A stretch of DNA of 64,000 nucleotides from Beta vulgaris subsp. vulgaris (taxonomy: Eukaryota; Streptophyta; Magnoliopsida; Caryophyllales; Amaranthaceae), in the NCBI RefSeq assembly GCF_026745355.1, contig NC_079207.1:35062502-35126501 (forward strand). Reading direction: 5' to 3'. A model generated the notes under the pieces. The model was not told the origin of the DNA. It searched no databases and saw only the letters and a program-made list of their open reading frames with translations. The position numbers and the translations under genes are program-made. Of the stretch, positions 21,092 through 32,103 are shown in pieces. Each line of letters starts with the position of its first letter. Position 1 is the first letter of the stretch.

Positions 21092-22960
21092 TGTAACACC
21101 CCCAAATTTCCCTCTTTGGAAAACTTATTTTAATATAAAACTCCTTGAGAAACTTGAGAGTATTACTGCCACGTGATAACGTTAAAGGCTTTAATACTAA
21201 CTACTAACTAAACTTGAAACTAATGCAGCGGAAATAACTTAAATAACTTCTCTTTATTAATATAAACTTTATTGTACAACTATATGACAATGGATTAAAG
21301 AAATAAAATAACAACTCCTTGACTAATTAGGATTCCTCACTAGCTCCCCCATATGAAGTATGCATCAACCTGTAAATCTGCTCACCAAAAGGGTCATCAC
21401 AGGGACAAAGCCATAAAACAAAACAAAACAAAATGCGTGTCAGTAAAATACTGAATACATGTATATGCGGAAATTTAAATACTTTACTAAACATTCAAAA
21501 TACTCATATAAACCTTCCTTGGATACTTGAAATAATTTGTATAAACTCCTTGGATACTTGTATAATATAAAGTATATAACCTTGATAAAAATCCTTTTTC
21601 CTTGCCTAGGTACCTTGCCTAAAGTGTGCACACCCCCCAAGTTTAGTATTCCTTACTGAGTCTATTACGAGGGGAACTACCTTGTCCACATGACTTATAC
21701 AAAAAGTACATGGGTAAATAATATAATAGCTACCGTTCTTGCTAATAAATAACAAGCCGTGGCCTCTTTATAATTTGTGATCATAAAAGATCATAAATAA
21801 CTAATAAAAATCCTTCTGAAATAATCCTCCTTTAAAAGAATAATAATTCTTTAAACTTAGCCATATAAAGGCATAAATAAAATATATAACTTGTTCATGA
21901 AATAATCTTGAAAAACTTTAATTATACATGGGAAAATAATAACTTTTATAATATTAACAAAGCACAACAACAAATAACATTGCACTAGTTGTGCGTGATT
22001 GCTCTAGAACCCATATAATTTGGAAAGTATGACAATTTTAAGAGTAGTAAACTGACGCAACCAAACTATAGCTTATAAAAATCAAAGTGACGCTATAATA
22101 AGTTTAAAAGCATATTACCATGGTAACTACTAACGTTTAAGCATGATCATAGAAACTCATTAAGTTTTCATATAACAAAACTCATAGAGACGTATTTCAA
22201 TCTAAAATAATAACCCTAAACATGATACTACGCAAGCAGAACAACATTCACAGATCTACATATACACGCACCTTGAATAATAATAACTTCTAGGGAGAAG
22301 AGAAAAGGTAGGCTAAGAGGGAGAGAGAGTTTAAACTTGAGAAAAGAGATTTATTTCTCAAATTTGGTGTGAAGAATATGATGGGTGGAGACCCCTATTT
22401 ATACTAGTTGGGTAAATAGGATAAGAATAGGAATAGGAATAAAAGAGAAGATTTTTGAGAAAAGATAATTATTTTAGCTAGGATAAACTATCTTTTATGA
22501 TAATATAGCTAGAATAGAGGAATATTCCATAAGATAAATAGTCTAGATGCTAATTAACCAAAAGATAAAACAACCAAAATAACAAATTAACCAAAGGATA
22601 AAAACCAACTTTTGATCATAAAACTTAGCTCCCCGGCGTTGTTGATTGAAGTCAACTTTGAAAATTTTCTTTTTTTTTTTTTTTTTTTCTTTTTTTATAT
22701 AAATCTTTTGTAAATCCTTTTTGAAATTTCTTTTTAAAATATTTTTAATTTTATTTTGAACCAATTACTTGAATGTAAAACTTAGGAAAGTTAGGCCCAA
22801 AATTCATTTGGGCTAAAATTTTTGTTTTAAATACCCAAAACCTTTCTTATAAAAGTCTTTCTAATAAATAATAAGCCTTTTTAGTAAATAAAACCTTTTT
22901 AAAAACTAAAGCTTTTATAAAAATATAAATAATAACTTAGTAAAAATACGGAGTATTACA
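21092..22960 (-). repeat. LTR (5' LTR in element orientation)
   Basis: Same length as the other LTR. On the minus strand it begins TGTAATACTCCGTATTTT, a border seen again (as AATACGGAGTATTACA) at 32088-32103 and 34948-34963. Confidence 0.92.
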
Positions 22961-22965
22961 CATTA

Positions 22966-24100
22966 GCTTCGAGCGAGATGGGTTCAATCATCTCAGGAAT
23001 GTAATAACCAATCTTTCATGATAAGTTGAAGTTATACTATTATTTGATATTTATCAACTCCTCTTGCCATACTAATTGAAGGGTTAATTAAGCAACTTTA
23101 ACTAATAATGCAAATATATAATAATCGAAGGCTTAATTGAGCAATTAATGACCAAATAAGACTCGGATATTCCAAACAAAATTTATAACACGGGTCTAGA
23201 GAAGTTCCAATAGGAACAAAGAGAATCCAGAAAGATTTTCACATACCTTAGCACCAATTGAATCCTTAAAACGTTAACTAATTAATAAGATCTAGCAAAA
23301 AAGAATTTCGTTGTCGAATTGTGCAATGTGTGCAGCTTCCATGGAAATTTCAAGAAAATTCGATGTCAAATTGCAGAATTTTTATGGAAATTAGAAAATC
23401 TGATGAGAATGTTATAGAATTGCAGAAAAAAGGACAATCATTCGAGAAAAACCTGTTGAAGACTTGTATTGAAATTTCAAGAAATTCATTGTCAAATATT
23501 TCAATTTCGCGAAAATCTTCGCAATTGCTTTAAGACTGATAGGAGGTTGAAGATGAACAATTTAATGAAGAAATCGAAGAAATGAAAAGAAAAAAAAATA
23601 CAGTAAGAATCGGAGACATACCTGCTGGGCGCACGAACTGAAGAGTGAATTATGCTAGATTTGAGACTGAGATTGAATTGTGAAGAATTAGGGTTCGTGA
23701 GTTCGTGGAGTACTGAAGTGGGAAGTTAGAGTAGGCGGTTTTGGTTTTGTTTTTGTTTTGCTTCTTGTATAGGATTCCTAAGGCGCTAATTAATATAACA
23801 CGTGCACTGCACGTGTCCTGGACGACGCCTAAAAGCAACGAAGCATATTGACGACGCCTTTAAGCATCGAGGATAGGCGGGAATTTGCAAACCCCCCAAC
23901 GCCTATATCCACGCGTCGAGGACAAAATGTCTCCAACGTATGGCTTTTGTAGTAGTGAATTAAAATGAACTATAATAGAAGGTACGAAATTTTAGTTACC
24001 TATAGCTATGAAAAGGTGGTAATGTAGCTGTTACGGGAGGGGAGGAGGAGGAACGAAGCTAGGGAGAAGCAGTAGTGGCGCGGCAGTGGTGGCGCGAAAG
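22966..24100. other. CACTA-2 upstream region, no clear gene
   Basis: AT-rich sequence between the LARD and the right subterminal repeats. On the minus strand this should be the 5' part of the CACTA-2 gene. No tnp2 or zinc-finger motif survives, so the main transposase exons are deleted. A GCCTAAAAGC / GCCTTTAAGC repeat with CGACG near 23820-23930 is the only structure I note. Confidence 0.45.
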
Positions 24101-24109
24101 TGGTGGTGT

Positions 24110-24245
24110 GGTGCGCAAGACTAAGGTGTGAAGCAGGATTAGTCTCCGGCGTTGGTGGTGGTGGACAAGTCTCCAGCGTTGGTGGTGGTGCACAAGTCTC
24201 CGGCGTTGGTGGTGGGGCACAAGTCACCGGCGTGGGCTGTGGTGA
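24110..24245. repeat. 27-bp minisatellite
   Basis: Four to five copies of a unit containing CAAGTCTCCGGCGTTGGTG. On the minus strand it would read TCAPPPTPE repeats, but no credible gene context surrounds it. Confidence 0.8.
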
Positions 24246-24359
24246 GGCAGTCGCAGTGGTAGTGGAAATGGGAGTCGCAGTTGGGTGAAGGGTTTTGTGG
24301 GTCGAAGGATCTTGTGAAGAAATGTTTTGGACGCGGGATTTTTGGTGGGAGGGAAAGTA

Positions 24360-24568
24360 GTCATTAAACAGAAAAGCGGATGCGGTCTTATAAACCGCAC
24401 CAGGTTCGAAAAAACCGCATCCCTTAATAAATTTGATGCGGTTTTATTTGGACCGCATCCGCTTTTCTTTGCCAGCTTCCCTCGCATTTTTTTTTGTTCA
24501 TTTTCGGATGCAGTTTTTGTAAAACCGCATCCGGTACAAAGTGACATATAAGGTTTTGTCCACTAGTG
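24360..24568. repeat. CACTA-2 right subterminal repeats and terminus
   Basis: Inverted copies of GGATGCGGTTTT / AAACCGCATCC followed by AAGTGACATATAAGGTTTT and the terminal CACTAGTG. CACTA-3 ends with nearly the same sequence (31940-32010). Confidence 0.78.
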
Positions 24569-24770
24569 ATATCACTAGAAAGGATCAATGAAGATAAAAG
24601 AATGAGTTAAATCCCAATTACCTCTATTACGATTCTTTGGACAGGATCCCCACCAGTTGATACATCTATAAACACGTGAGGGTTCTATATCTTATCCATA
24701 TTTCTTCGTACTGTAGAACCTGAAATGGTAATCCATTTCAAAATTAGGATCAACTCGAACTACGTCGGAC
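24569..24770 (-). pseudogene. exon-bearing tandem unit, copy 2 (split by CACTA-2)
   Basis: The sequence repeats 7631-7831. It reads on the minus strand an exon with RCINWWGSCPKNRNR and FRFYSTKKYG, ending at a donor at 24621/24622 (GAG|GTAATTG). It has an in-frame stop after KKYG and another upstream of the block, so this copy is damaged. The first bases of this copy lie at 7834-7872, on the far side of CACTA-2. Confidence 0.55.
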
Positions 24771-24779
24771 ACTAGTCAT

Positions 24780-27325
24780 CGGCAATCTCCAACTTTTGAA
24801 AAATTGAAAACTTTCATCCCTGAAGAAAAGAAAGTATCACCAATTTCATGCGTTTAGCGTCACTAGTGATTAGAGTTTGAAGCTATTAGAACATGCACTT
24901 CAAGAAATGATAACAGCAATAGCTAGCAGCCGACCTTAAGTTACATAACAAATTCAGATAAAAAACACCATTGATATAATAAAATCCATTCCTAACTTTT
25001 ATTTTCTTTTGTAGAAACTAGAGAACTGCACCTATACTAACCTAGCAGTCTTTTACCTCAGCAATAAGTGGCTTGCTTAGCCAGATAGTTCTTCCTTTAT
25101 GAACTAGACATAGCAAGGGAAAATGCGTTTTATTCACATAAGCATTCTTAACAGCCATGAGAAAACTATAGAGGAGCTTTTTTTTTATGGACAAACAACA
25201 TACGGGAAATCTGAATCTACAAGTAGTAGCAGATATTAAATGTATACAACTACTAAAAGGGAAGACTCTGTCCTGCCATCTTGAGACCAATAAATGACTT
25301 GAATGGCTTTTGAGGTTTCCTTCACCATTTCTGTGGAAGCATCATCAAGTGAATTTAGAGGATAAACGCTAATATGCACCAATAAACATGAGTCTACTCA
25401 AACAAGACGAACAATATTATGTTAGTAAGAGACTGAAACAGCAACACCAAGCATACAATTCAAGCACATGGTTCTTGAATCCATATATTGTGTTAACATT
25501 TTGAAACAACAATAATATTAATTAGCGATTGAAAAACTAGAGGATATGTGAAATAATTAGACTATAATGAGATTCTAGCAATATTATGAAAAAAGAATCT
25601 GGAAGCATAAAAAATCTTAGAGCCACCACCAAATGACTCAGGTCATATAGTCCTAGTGAGACTTCAGTGGGGCTTCATTTTGCCAATACAAAGGTAGTAG
25701 CTAGTGAGATATATGAATCAAGAGCCAATAAGTGAGTAATTGAACATATTACCATAATTTCAAAAATGTTTTTACTTCTTACGGCTCAATTGTTTTCTCC
25801 TTGAAAGTAGTTGTATGAACTTTGTCACTTTTAGCTCTATTTGTCGCATCCTTCAAATTCATCATATAAACTACACTTAAACGAGTTAATTATAAGCTAC
25901 TAGCAGTATAAAGGTTGTTGAATAAGGGAATTTAGATAACCGAACACGAGTTATAAGTTACTAGCAGAGGAATAATTGCTCGTAATCATACATGCTAGGT
26001 ATTATACGGGTTGGTTGATGTTAAGGTTGTTGTTGTTCTATACTTCATTTTTTAGCTCGCTAGTTAGCTCATATTATGGTTACCCATGTTTCATTTAAAT
26101 AGCTTTTGTCAACCATAACCAGATAACAATGCAAGAGAAACTTAACGACTCTGTAGGCAAGATAGCACCCCATAATAAATTATTTTAATAGCTATAATCA
26201 ACATCTACATTGCCAGTTTGCAGCCATACATAATTGCTTTGATGTTTCTCAACATCATTATATAACTTACACAATACTTTGCAGAGAAGTTGTTAGCAAA
26301 AGAGTTTGTGCATCAATCTTCATGGACTAATAATCTTTTGTTGCTGTTGTTATCTGCAAGCTCTAACAAGCATCTCTACCAACAGACAGATAGCTACCTA
26401 CTCGCTCAAAATGCATATGTATTCCCAGAAGTTCTGCAAACAATGAACCCTGAGTTAGGATCATTCAACCAAAATTAATCCTACTAACTTCGTAAACAAA
26501 AAAAAGAAACTAAATTTCGCAAACAAACATAAAATCAATCACTGAACTAATGAACAACAATGAAAACAAACCTAGCCAATTCACACATGAGCAACCAAAT
26601 CACAACCATTCACAACCATTCATAGCCATACCAAAGGTTATCCATTAAAGTAAACGAAAATATATTTCAATGGCTGTAAAAAAATGAAACTTCGAAAGTG
26701 AATTAGGGTTTTGCGCTTCATCTTATTCATCCGCCTCTCATCCATTAATTTATGCTTTTTAAGCTTCAAATGAACAACAGGTTCAATCAATTCAGAGTCT
26801 CTTCTTCTCCTTTTCCCTTTCTTTATCGGCCTTTTTACTGGTCTTGGTTTCTTTTCGAATCTCAGGTTTCATGCTTCGTGCTCTTGATTTCCTTCTCAGA
26901 TCTAGGGTTTCATGCTTCGATTTCTTCGATTGGCCAATGCTCTCTCTTCGATTGGTCCATTAAATTAAACCCTGGAATCAATTCTAGAAATTAGGAGAAA
27001 ATCAAACCTAAAGGACATCGAACTGCGGCAAGGGACTTCGAACTATGGCAGACTTCGAACGGCGGCCAAGGACTTGTGCTAAGCGAGTTCCAATTGAAAT
27101 CCCGCGGAGGATGCGAAGGACTTGGGAGGGAGGGAGGGACGACGGAGGACGGCTGAGTGGTGGAGGATGCGAAGGACTTAGGACTTTGGGAGGGAGAGGC
27201 GACTTAGGAGTTAGGATTGATAACTGATAAGAGAGGACTTGGGACTTTAATTTGGGACGCCTGAGTGTAATATTTGATAACATTAGCAGGGGTGATTTCA
27301 CAAAAAGAAAAAAAACCCGCGCCTC
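24780..27325 (-). other. CACTA-1 interior, 5' part of the unrecognised minus-strand gene
   Basis: The most credible coding piece is a minus-strand exon at about 25792-25870 (NLKDATNRAKSDKVHTTTF) that ends at a strong donor, GAGCC|GTAAGAAG. A weaker open stretch at 25300-25380 reads SLDDASTEMVKETSKAI. The rest is AT-rich and intron-like. Nothing matches a transposase I know, so the gene could be a CACTA accessory gene or cargo. Confidence 0.38.
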
Positions 27326-27334
27326 ACTATCCAA

Positions 27335-27517
27335 GTGCTCCGTTGATCAACCCGAGCATTTGTATGACAAATGCTCGTGTTGATTAGTCAACCGGAGCAT
27401 TTGGCATAAAATGCCCCGGTTGACTAATCCACACGAGCATTTGTATCAAAAATGCTCGGGTCGATTAATCAAACAAAGCATTTGATTAAGTAGCAAAAGC
27501 TGTTTTTTACACTAGTG
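27335..27517. repeat. CACTA-1 right subterminal repeats and terminus
   Basis: At least six copies of AAATGCTC(C/G)GGTT-type words in both orientations, then TTTTTTACACTAGTG. It is the clear right end of CACTA-1. Confidence 0.75.
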
Positions 27518-28119
27518 TTATTCCCACCCAAAATCCTAAATTCAATACTAACCCAACTTAAGTATTAAAACTAGATAAATCCTAAACGAACTCTAATCGT
27601 ACTCAGATAGCTGTTAGTTATCTGAATTTTAGGTGGAAAATAATACTAGAATGACGGAGAAAGAAGAGGATAACATGGCTCCCGAAGACTTCAAGAAAAC
27701 CAGATGACTCGTCTACTTCAAAAGAAAACTGCGACCAATTTTTCCATTATCTTCAAAAACTGATGACACCATGAGCAATATCTCTCCAATTGATGAATTT
27801 CGACTACTCACACGTTCGATTCCGATAAGAGACGAAGCAGATATGGGGCAAATAAGATGGGTGTGCAGAATGGACGAAAATGCGAGAAGGGAGAATGAGA
27901 AGAGTTGTGAAGCACATTTTTTTTCCTGATTGTTTCTAGCTTTTGGAGGGGGTTAAAGTGAAGAAAGTAAGGAGATTATTCACCTCACTAAGCAAATATT
28001 TTAAGTGTGCATTAACGTGGTTAATGGGGGTTGATGGTGGCAATTGATGGGGGGGTTTATGAAGACTTGACTCCTCGTCTTTTGGTGGTTACAAATCTAA
28101 AATGGATATACTCATCCAA
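27518..28119. other. no gene recognised
   Basis: AT-rich spacer between CACTA-1 and an LTR. No open frame or repeat structure of note. Confidence 0.45.
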
Positions 28120-28944
28120 TGTTTTACACCCAAAATTTCGGACCACAAATTGTATAGAATGGGCTTGAAATTTTATTATATTGGTCGGTCCAAAATATAT
28201 CTAACACTTAAAATAAAAATCACACACTACTTAAATTTATAGAATTATAACTATATTATAAAATAAATATGACATTATATATATATATAACTAATGAAAT
28301 TACTAAATAATATATATACATTTTAAATTAATAATCACAACCATATGATACAATATAAATAATTATACACTTTCAAAATAGTTTGCAATAATAAATTATT
28401 TTATTTGAACAGAAAATATCATTTAATGTAAACAGCGCAAAATTAAAGAGTGAAATTACGTGGTGTTGCATAAAAGATAAGAGAAAAGAAAAAACTTAAC
28501 AATTCTAACCTCACTGGCGTGAGTTGCGAGCCAAAAGCTTAGGCATTTTTTTTCTTTTTCCTTTTTCTTTTTTATAAATCTTTTTCCTTTTATTTCTAAG
28601 TTTTACCTCTTATTTTTTTAATATCTTTTCCAATTATTCTTTTAAGAAATATCTTCAACTACTAAAACTAACTACTTGGATTATGATTTGTAAACTTAGG
28701 TCCAATATTTTATTTGGGCTTAAATCTATTTGAAATTTTATAATACATTATCAAAGGCTATTTACACTAGTGGAAAAAATCTCATCTGATGCGGTCAAAA
28801 CAGAGCTTACTGATCCAATTTTGGTCCGCATCAATAGTATTTATCAATACTCATTTTATTAAGCATATTTTGCTCAATTGAAGCATGATAATCCTTTACA
28901 ATGTCTATCAATGTAGCTCAACGTAGCACCCTAATGACAAAGCT

Positions 28945-29115
28945 TATGTACCTTAGACTAGAAATTTTTTTGTAAGCTTTAGAACTGGGAAAAAGAAAAG
29001 AATCTTCAGTAGCAGGTAATCCTGTTTGACTAGTAGTCTGGCTTTGATCAGTAGCAGCTACAACTCATGTAGATGTGCTATCCTGGACAGTACCTTGTTC
29101 TTGTACTTGAGATTG
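28945..29115 (-). pseudogene. unidentified coding-like fragment in CACTA-3
   Basis: The minus strand reads a Gln/Ser/Thr-rich stretch (VQSQVQEQGTVQDSTST, then after one stop VVAATDQSQTTSQTGLPA and SFLFPSSKAYKK). Codon usage looks protein-coding, but I cannot name the parent gene. Confidence 0.35.
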
Positions 29116-29519
29116 GACACCTTATAATAGAGGCAACCAAGTACTACAATATAATTACAATTGAAACATAAACAAGGAAAACGCATTTGGCCGGATACTA
29201 CTATCATTGTCGCAAATATAGAGTTCAAAATTGTAGGATAATCGGAGTGTCAACTCATATATATGTATATGATGTTGCACATCTTTTTATTGGGAAAATA
29301 TAACGAACTAGGCATATAAATTTGCAACATAGCCATACTATGTGAGATGAAATCGTATAACTTCAATATTCACAGTAAGTTACTCCTTGTTTAAAGGCCA
29401 GAGTTGTCAATATAAAGTAAGTGGAAACAATATCAGCTTCAATATGAAAAACAATATTATTTTGCCTTCTAATTCCGCCTAACAACCATAAAAAGGAGAT
29501 GAAAAATCGAATTCATAAA

Positions 29520-29712
29520 TTCAAACGACCCAAAATAACCATTAACATACATAGTAGACCACTAGGCATCATATTGGACAACAAATGAGATAAGATGGCG
29601 ATAATGGCAGCATATTTGATGGCAGCCTTAATGTCATCATAATTAGCACCATTCTCAAGTCTGACAATAAGACCCTCAACAATGCCAAACTTGTCATTGA
29701 TAACCTGAACCA
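29520..29712 (-). pseudogene. GAPDH-like captured fragment
   Basis: On the minus strand the reading VINDKFGIVEGL corresponds to the start of the catalytic domain of cytosolic glyceraldehyde-3-phosphate dehydrogenase, preceded by an acceptor-like GGTTCAG. It continues directly into VRLENGANYDDIKAAIK, which in GAPDH lies much further along, so internal exons are missing. After KAAIK the similarity ends. The active-site Cys region is absent. The match is from memory of the GAPC family and needs a search. Confidence 0.5.
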
Positions 29713-30002
29713 TATATCAACAAGATTTTAGAAATGTACAATCATATGAAATCGAGAAGATAATACTCAACCTTAGACCAAAATGCTGGGAAATCCTAGT
29801 GAATCAGGACAGATTACACAAGAACAAGTATAAAATAACATCCATAACATATGATACTGACTGAGCTACCTGTATTAACAACAAACACTCTATGAAATAT
29901 AATATCAACACATCTTACCATCAGCTTTTATAACGATTTTAGAAAGGAACATGAAAAGATTGGGTCAGAGATTAGGAATTTTACCTCTTAAAACGATAAC
30001 GT

Positions 30003-30520
30003 GCTCGTTATCTTGGCCTTAAACTAGAGCATGAACCTAATTTATGCTGAGATCTGGCCCTAGAATGAGATGGTGAACTACGTTTGCGCCTGTCCTCTCT
30101 GTCTTTATCATAATCCCCGTCGTCTAAATTAGAAAAAAACATCTCAAACTGACTAGGAAAACAAGGGACGAATCTTATAATTTTTTATAGAAACAAACAA
30201 AAATTAATGTCCAAATTCACAAACAAAAACTCCAAGTAAATAAGTTCATAAACTTGTCATAGTCTCGGCTACTATTGCGATAATCATCATCTTCCACGCC
30301 TCTGCTTCGCTCCCTTCTCTCACTGCTTCTTTTATCTCGGGAGCTATGACGATCACACTCTCTATCCATATCCATATCCATATCCCTACTCCTTCCTTTG
30401 TCTCTATCTCTCTCCCTACTCTTTTCTTTGTCTTTATCTCTATATGTGTCTCTATCCCTCTTCCCTTCTTTGTCTATGTCTTTTTCATTGCTTGTTGTAG
30501 ACTCCTCATGAGTTTTTGAA
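30003..30520 (-). pseudogene. U2AF65-like RS-domain fragment captured in CACTA-3
   Basis: Two minus-strand exon pieces: 30520-30254 encodes a long Arg/Asp/Glu/Ser-rich stretch (KRDRDTYRDKDKEKSRERDR... then DDDYRNSSRDYD), and 30124-30003 encodes DYDKDREDRRKRSSPSHSRA. Order, junction and wording follow the N-terminal RS domain of plant U2AF large subunit, which binds the polypyrimidine tract during 3' splice-site selection. The RNA-recognition motifs are missing. One extra G just after the junction shifts the frame, and the C-terminal RS dipeptides are eroded with stops. It is a pseudogene fragment, though a short Arg-rich peptide could still be made. Confidence 0.62.
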
Positions 30521-32103
30521 TCATGCTGCAAGATATGTTTTCATCAGGAGGTTTCGAACAGAACGTTTAAAAAGAAAATCATAATAAGAACCACACACCA
30601 TCGGGCTATGTGATCATATCCCATGAACATTGTCCTTTTAACGGACAACATCAATCCCTTAGAAAGTAAAATATCACTTTACTTAGATAAAAATAGAAAG
30701 ACTCTAAAACACAAGTGTGACCAGACGATGGAAAGTCCCAAACTCAGAAGAACGGTGATTCAATTCCATACACTCATTGCTACTACAACATTTATACATC
30801 CACTACCACCCATAATGTTCTGCCATCTTAGTTAGTACGCATCGTTCTCTTCAACTTCAGAAAATTACAGTGAGTAACACCAATTTTAAGTAGTAAAATT
30901 CAATTTTAATCACTAAAAATCAATAGTTGCATATATGGGAAACAACATAAGGTCGTTAAAGAAGCACAGAACACCATAGATACATCATAAAGCCATAAAT
31001 AATCGGAAATTGCCGGAAAAAAATCAAGATTTAATTTCAAGTAAAAGGCTAATAATATCATTAATGTTTACAATCCTAAATAGATCATCACAATCGAAAT
31101 TCGCAATAAACAATTCATAATCAAAGGAATTATAACACAATTATACGACGATAATCCTACAAAAAGTTACTACATCGTGATAAAGTAGACTGAAACCCTA
31201 AATTATTATGAATAGAAATGACGCAAACCTGAAATCGATAGCAGAATTTTGTGAAGCTACAAGAATCTGAAACAAGAAAGTGCATTTATCAGAGAAAATT
31301 CGATTTAAATTAGGGTTACAATTTCATGAAATTTTTTGTTATGAAAGTGTACATCAGAGAATTCCAGACGAAAATGAAATAACGAAAAATATTAACTTAA
31401 ATCAGGAACTAAAAGCAAAAAAACCTTGACAACTACAACGATGAAGATGAACGACGAGGGAGGAGAACTACTGGCAAGATGAATGTCGAGGGGCTGAGAG
31501 AGATCTACGAGGTGATGAACGACGGGGTGAAGATTTGGTGTTGTCTGTCCTCGCTAATGAAGGATGAACGAACAAACACTGCAAAAGAGGAGGTTGCTTC
31601 GTTCGTGAGAGGGGAGAAAAGAGTGAGAGAGAGACATGGAAGGGAATATGATGATCAATGAGAAAGAGAGGAGAGAAAAACTCCGCTTTACGTTGGAGGA
31701 TGAGTGAGAGTGGCGTAGGAGGGAGAATTGAAGTAAGGGAGCAAGCAAAACAAAGAGCGAGAAATATAATTGGGTGATGAATGAAAAAACGCGGGTTTCG
31801 TGAAATAACGGAAAATCTGATACGGTTTAGTGAACCTGATTAGATTTTAGAAAATCGGAGCAGTTTCCAAAATCCGATCGAGTTCATTAAAGGACCGAAT
31901 TAACTTTTCCGCCCATCTTTCCCTTCCTTTTTTTTTTTAATGATCTTCGGATGCGGTTTTGTAAAAACGGTCTGTCATTAAGTGACAGATAAGGTTTTTT
32001 TACACTAGTGTTAAAACCTTTGTAATTAATATTAAACTTTCTATTAAATAAAACCCTTTTAAAAATTATAATTAATAACTTACTAAAAATACGGAGTATT
32101 ACA

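Larger units (their letters stand above)
16278..22960 (-). mobile_element. complete but non-coding LTR retrotransposon, TSD CATTA
   Basis: Two direct repeats of 1869 bp (16278-18146 and 21092-22960) start TGTAACACC and end GTATTACA. CATTA is duplicated on both outer sides (16273-16277 and 22961-22965). On the minus strand the primer-binding site (TGGTATCAG, complementary to initiator tRNA-Met) lies just inside the right LTR at about 21080-21088, and a polypurine tract (AAGGGGGG) lies just inside the left LTR, so transcription runs right to left. The 2.9-kb interior (18147-21091) is AT-rich, with a 30-base A run near 20148, and has no gag or pol. It is a LARD-like element mobilised by proteins of another element. 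The LTRs differ only by a few substitutions and short indels, so insertion is fairly recent. It interrupts the CACTA-2 transposase relic. Confidence 0.9.
7873..24568 (-). mobile_element. CACTA-2: 16.7-kb CACTA transposon, TSD ATA
   Basis: The left end is CACTAGTGGAAAAA at 7873 and the right end is TCCACTAGTG at 24568, with ATA on both outer sides (7870-7872 and 24569-24571). Subterminal regions (7905-8155 and 24360-24550) carry direct and inverted copies of a GATGCGGTTTT / AAACCGCATC word. The transposase relic reads on the minus strand, so its promoter end is the right end. Without the nested LTR retrotransposon the element is about 10 kb. It holds pararetrovirus pieces (8.3-13.4 kb), a 160-bp tandem array, an NRPE1 fragment, and only C-terminal remnants of CACTA proteins, so it is non-autonomous. 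It shares terminal and subterminal sequence with CACTA-3 (28765-32010), so both belong to one family. Confidence 0.82.
3965..27517 (-). mobile_element. CACTA-1: large CACTA transposon remnant, host to nested insertions
   Basis: The right terminus is clear: the sequence ends CACTAGTG at 27510-27517, preceded by about 180 bp of direct and inverted copies of an AAATGCTCCGGTT-like word (27335-27500). The same word recurs at 3968-4068 and 5313-5420, which must be the opposite subterminal region. No CACTA terminus is found left of 3965, so the left end seems lost or replaced. The sequence between, outside nested insertions, holds an unrecognised intron-containing gene on the minus strand. Subterminal arrays of a 10-20 bp word at both ends are the hallmark of En/Spm (CACTA) elements, where they bind the element's own regulatory protein. 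The 3 bases after the right end are TTA; no TSD partner can be tested. Confidence 0.6.
28765..32010 (-). mobile_element. CACTA-3: 3.2-kb CACTA element with captured gene fragments, TSD TTA
   Basis: It starts CACTAGTGGAAAAA at 28765 and ends TTTACACTAGTG at 32010, with TTA on both sides (28762-28764 and 32011-32013). The termini and the GATGCGG subterminal words match CACTA-2. No transposase is visible. The interior carries minus-strand exon fragments with identifiable host relatives (U2AF65-like at 30003-30520, GAPDH-like at 29520-29712) and one unidentified coding-like piece (28945-29115). This arrangement is typical of a 'Pack-CACTA' that has picked up gene pieces. Confidence 0.87.
28120..32103 (-). 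mobile_element. LTR of the TGTAATACTCCG family, split by CACTA-3
   Basis: The left border TGTTTTACACCCAAAATTTC (28120) resembles TGTAACACCCCCAAATTTCC of the LARD LTR. The right border (32088-32103) is identical to the LARD LTR end (AATACGGAGTATTACA). Without CACTA-3 the LTR is about 735 bp, shorter than the 1869-bp LARD LTR, and it is diverged throughout. No primer-binding site or polypurine tract follows, and the flanks show no 5-bp duplication, so it is probably an old solo LTR. Confidence 0.5.

Noticed and set aside
24006..24288. Open frames with TCAPPPTPE repeats (minus) and Gly/Val repeats (plus)
   Set aside because: Explained by a 27-bp minisatellite in the CACTA-2 end region.
27008..27334. 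Minus-strand frame of 108 codons at the CACTA-1 right end
   Set aside because: Low-complexity Pro/Ser/Leu reading beside the subterminal repeats; no splice or domain support, although a 5' leader role is possible.
30217..30531. Intact SR-protein gene
   Set aside because: Only the RS part is present, the following exon is shifted by one base, and no RNA-recognition motif follows; it is a captured fragment.
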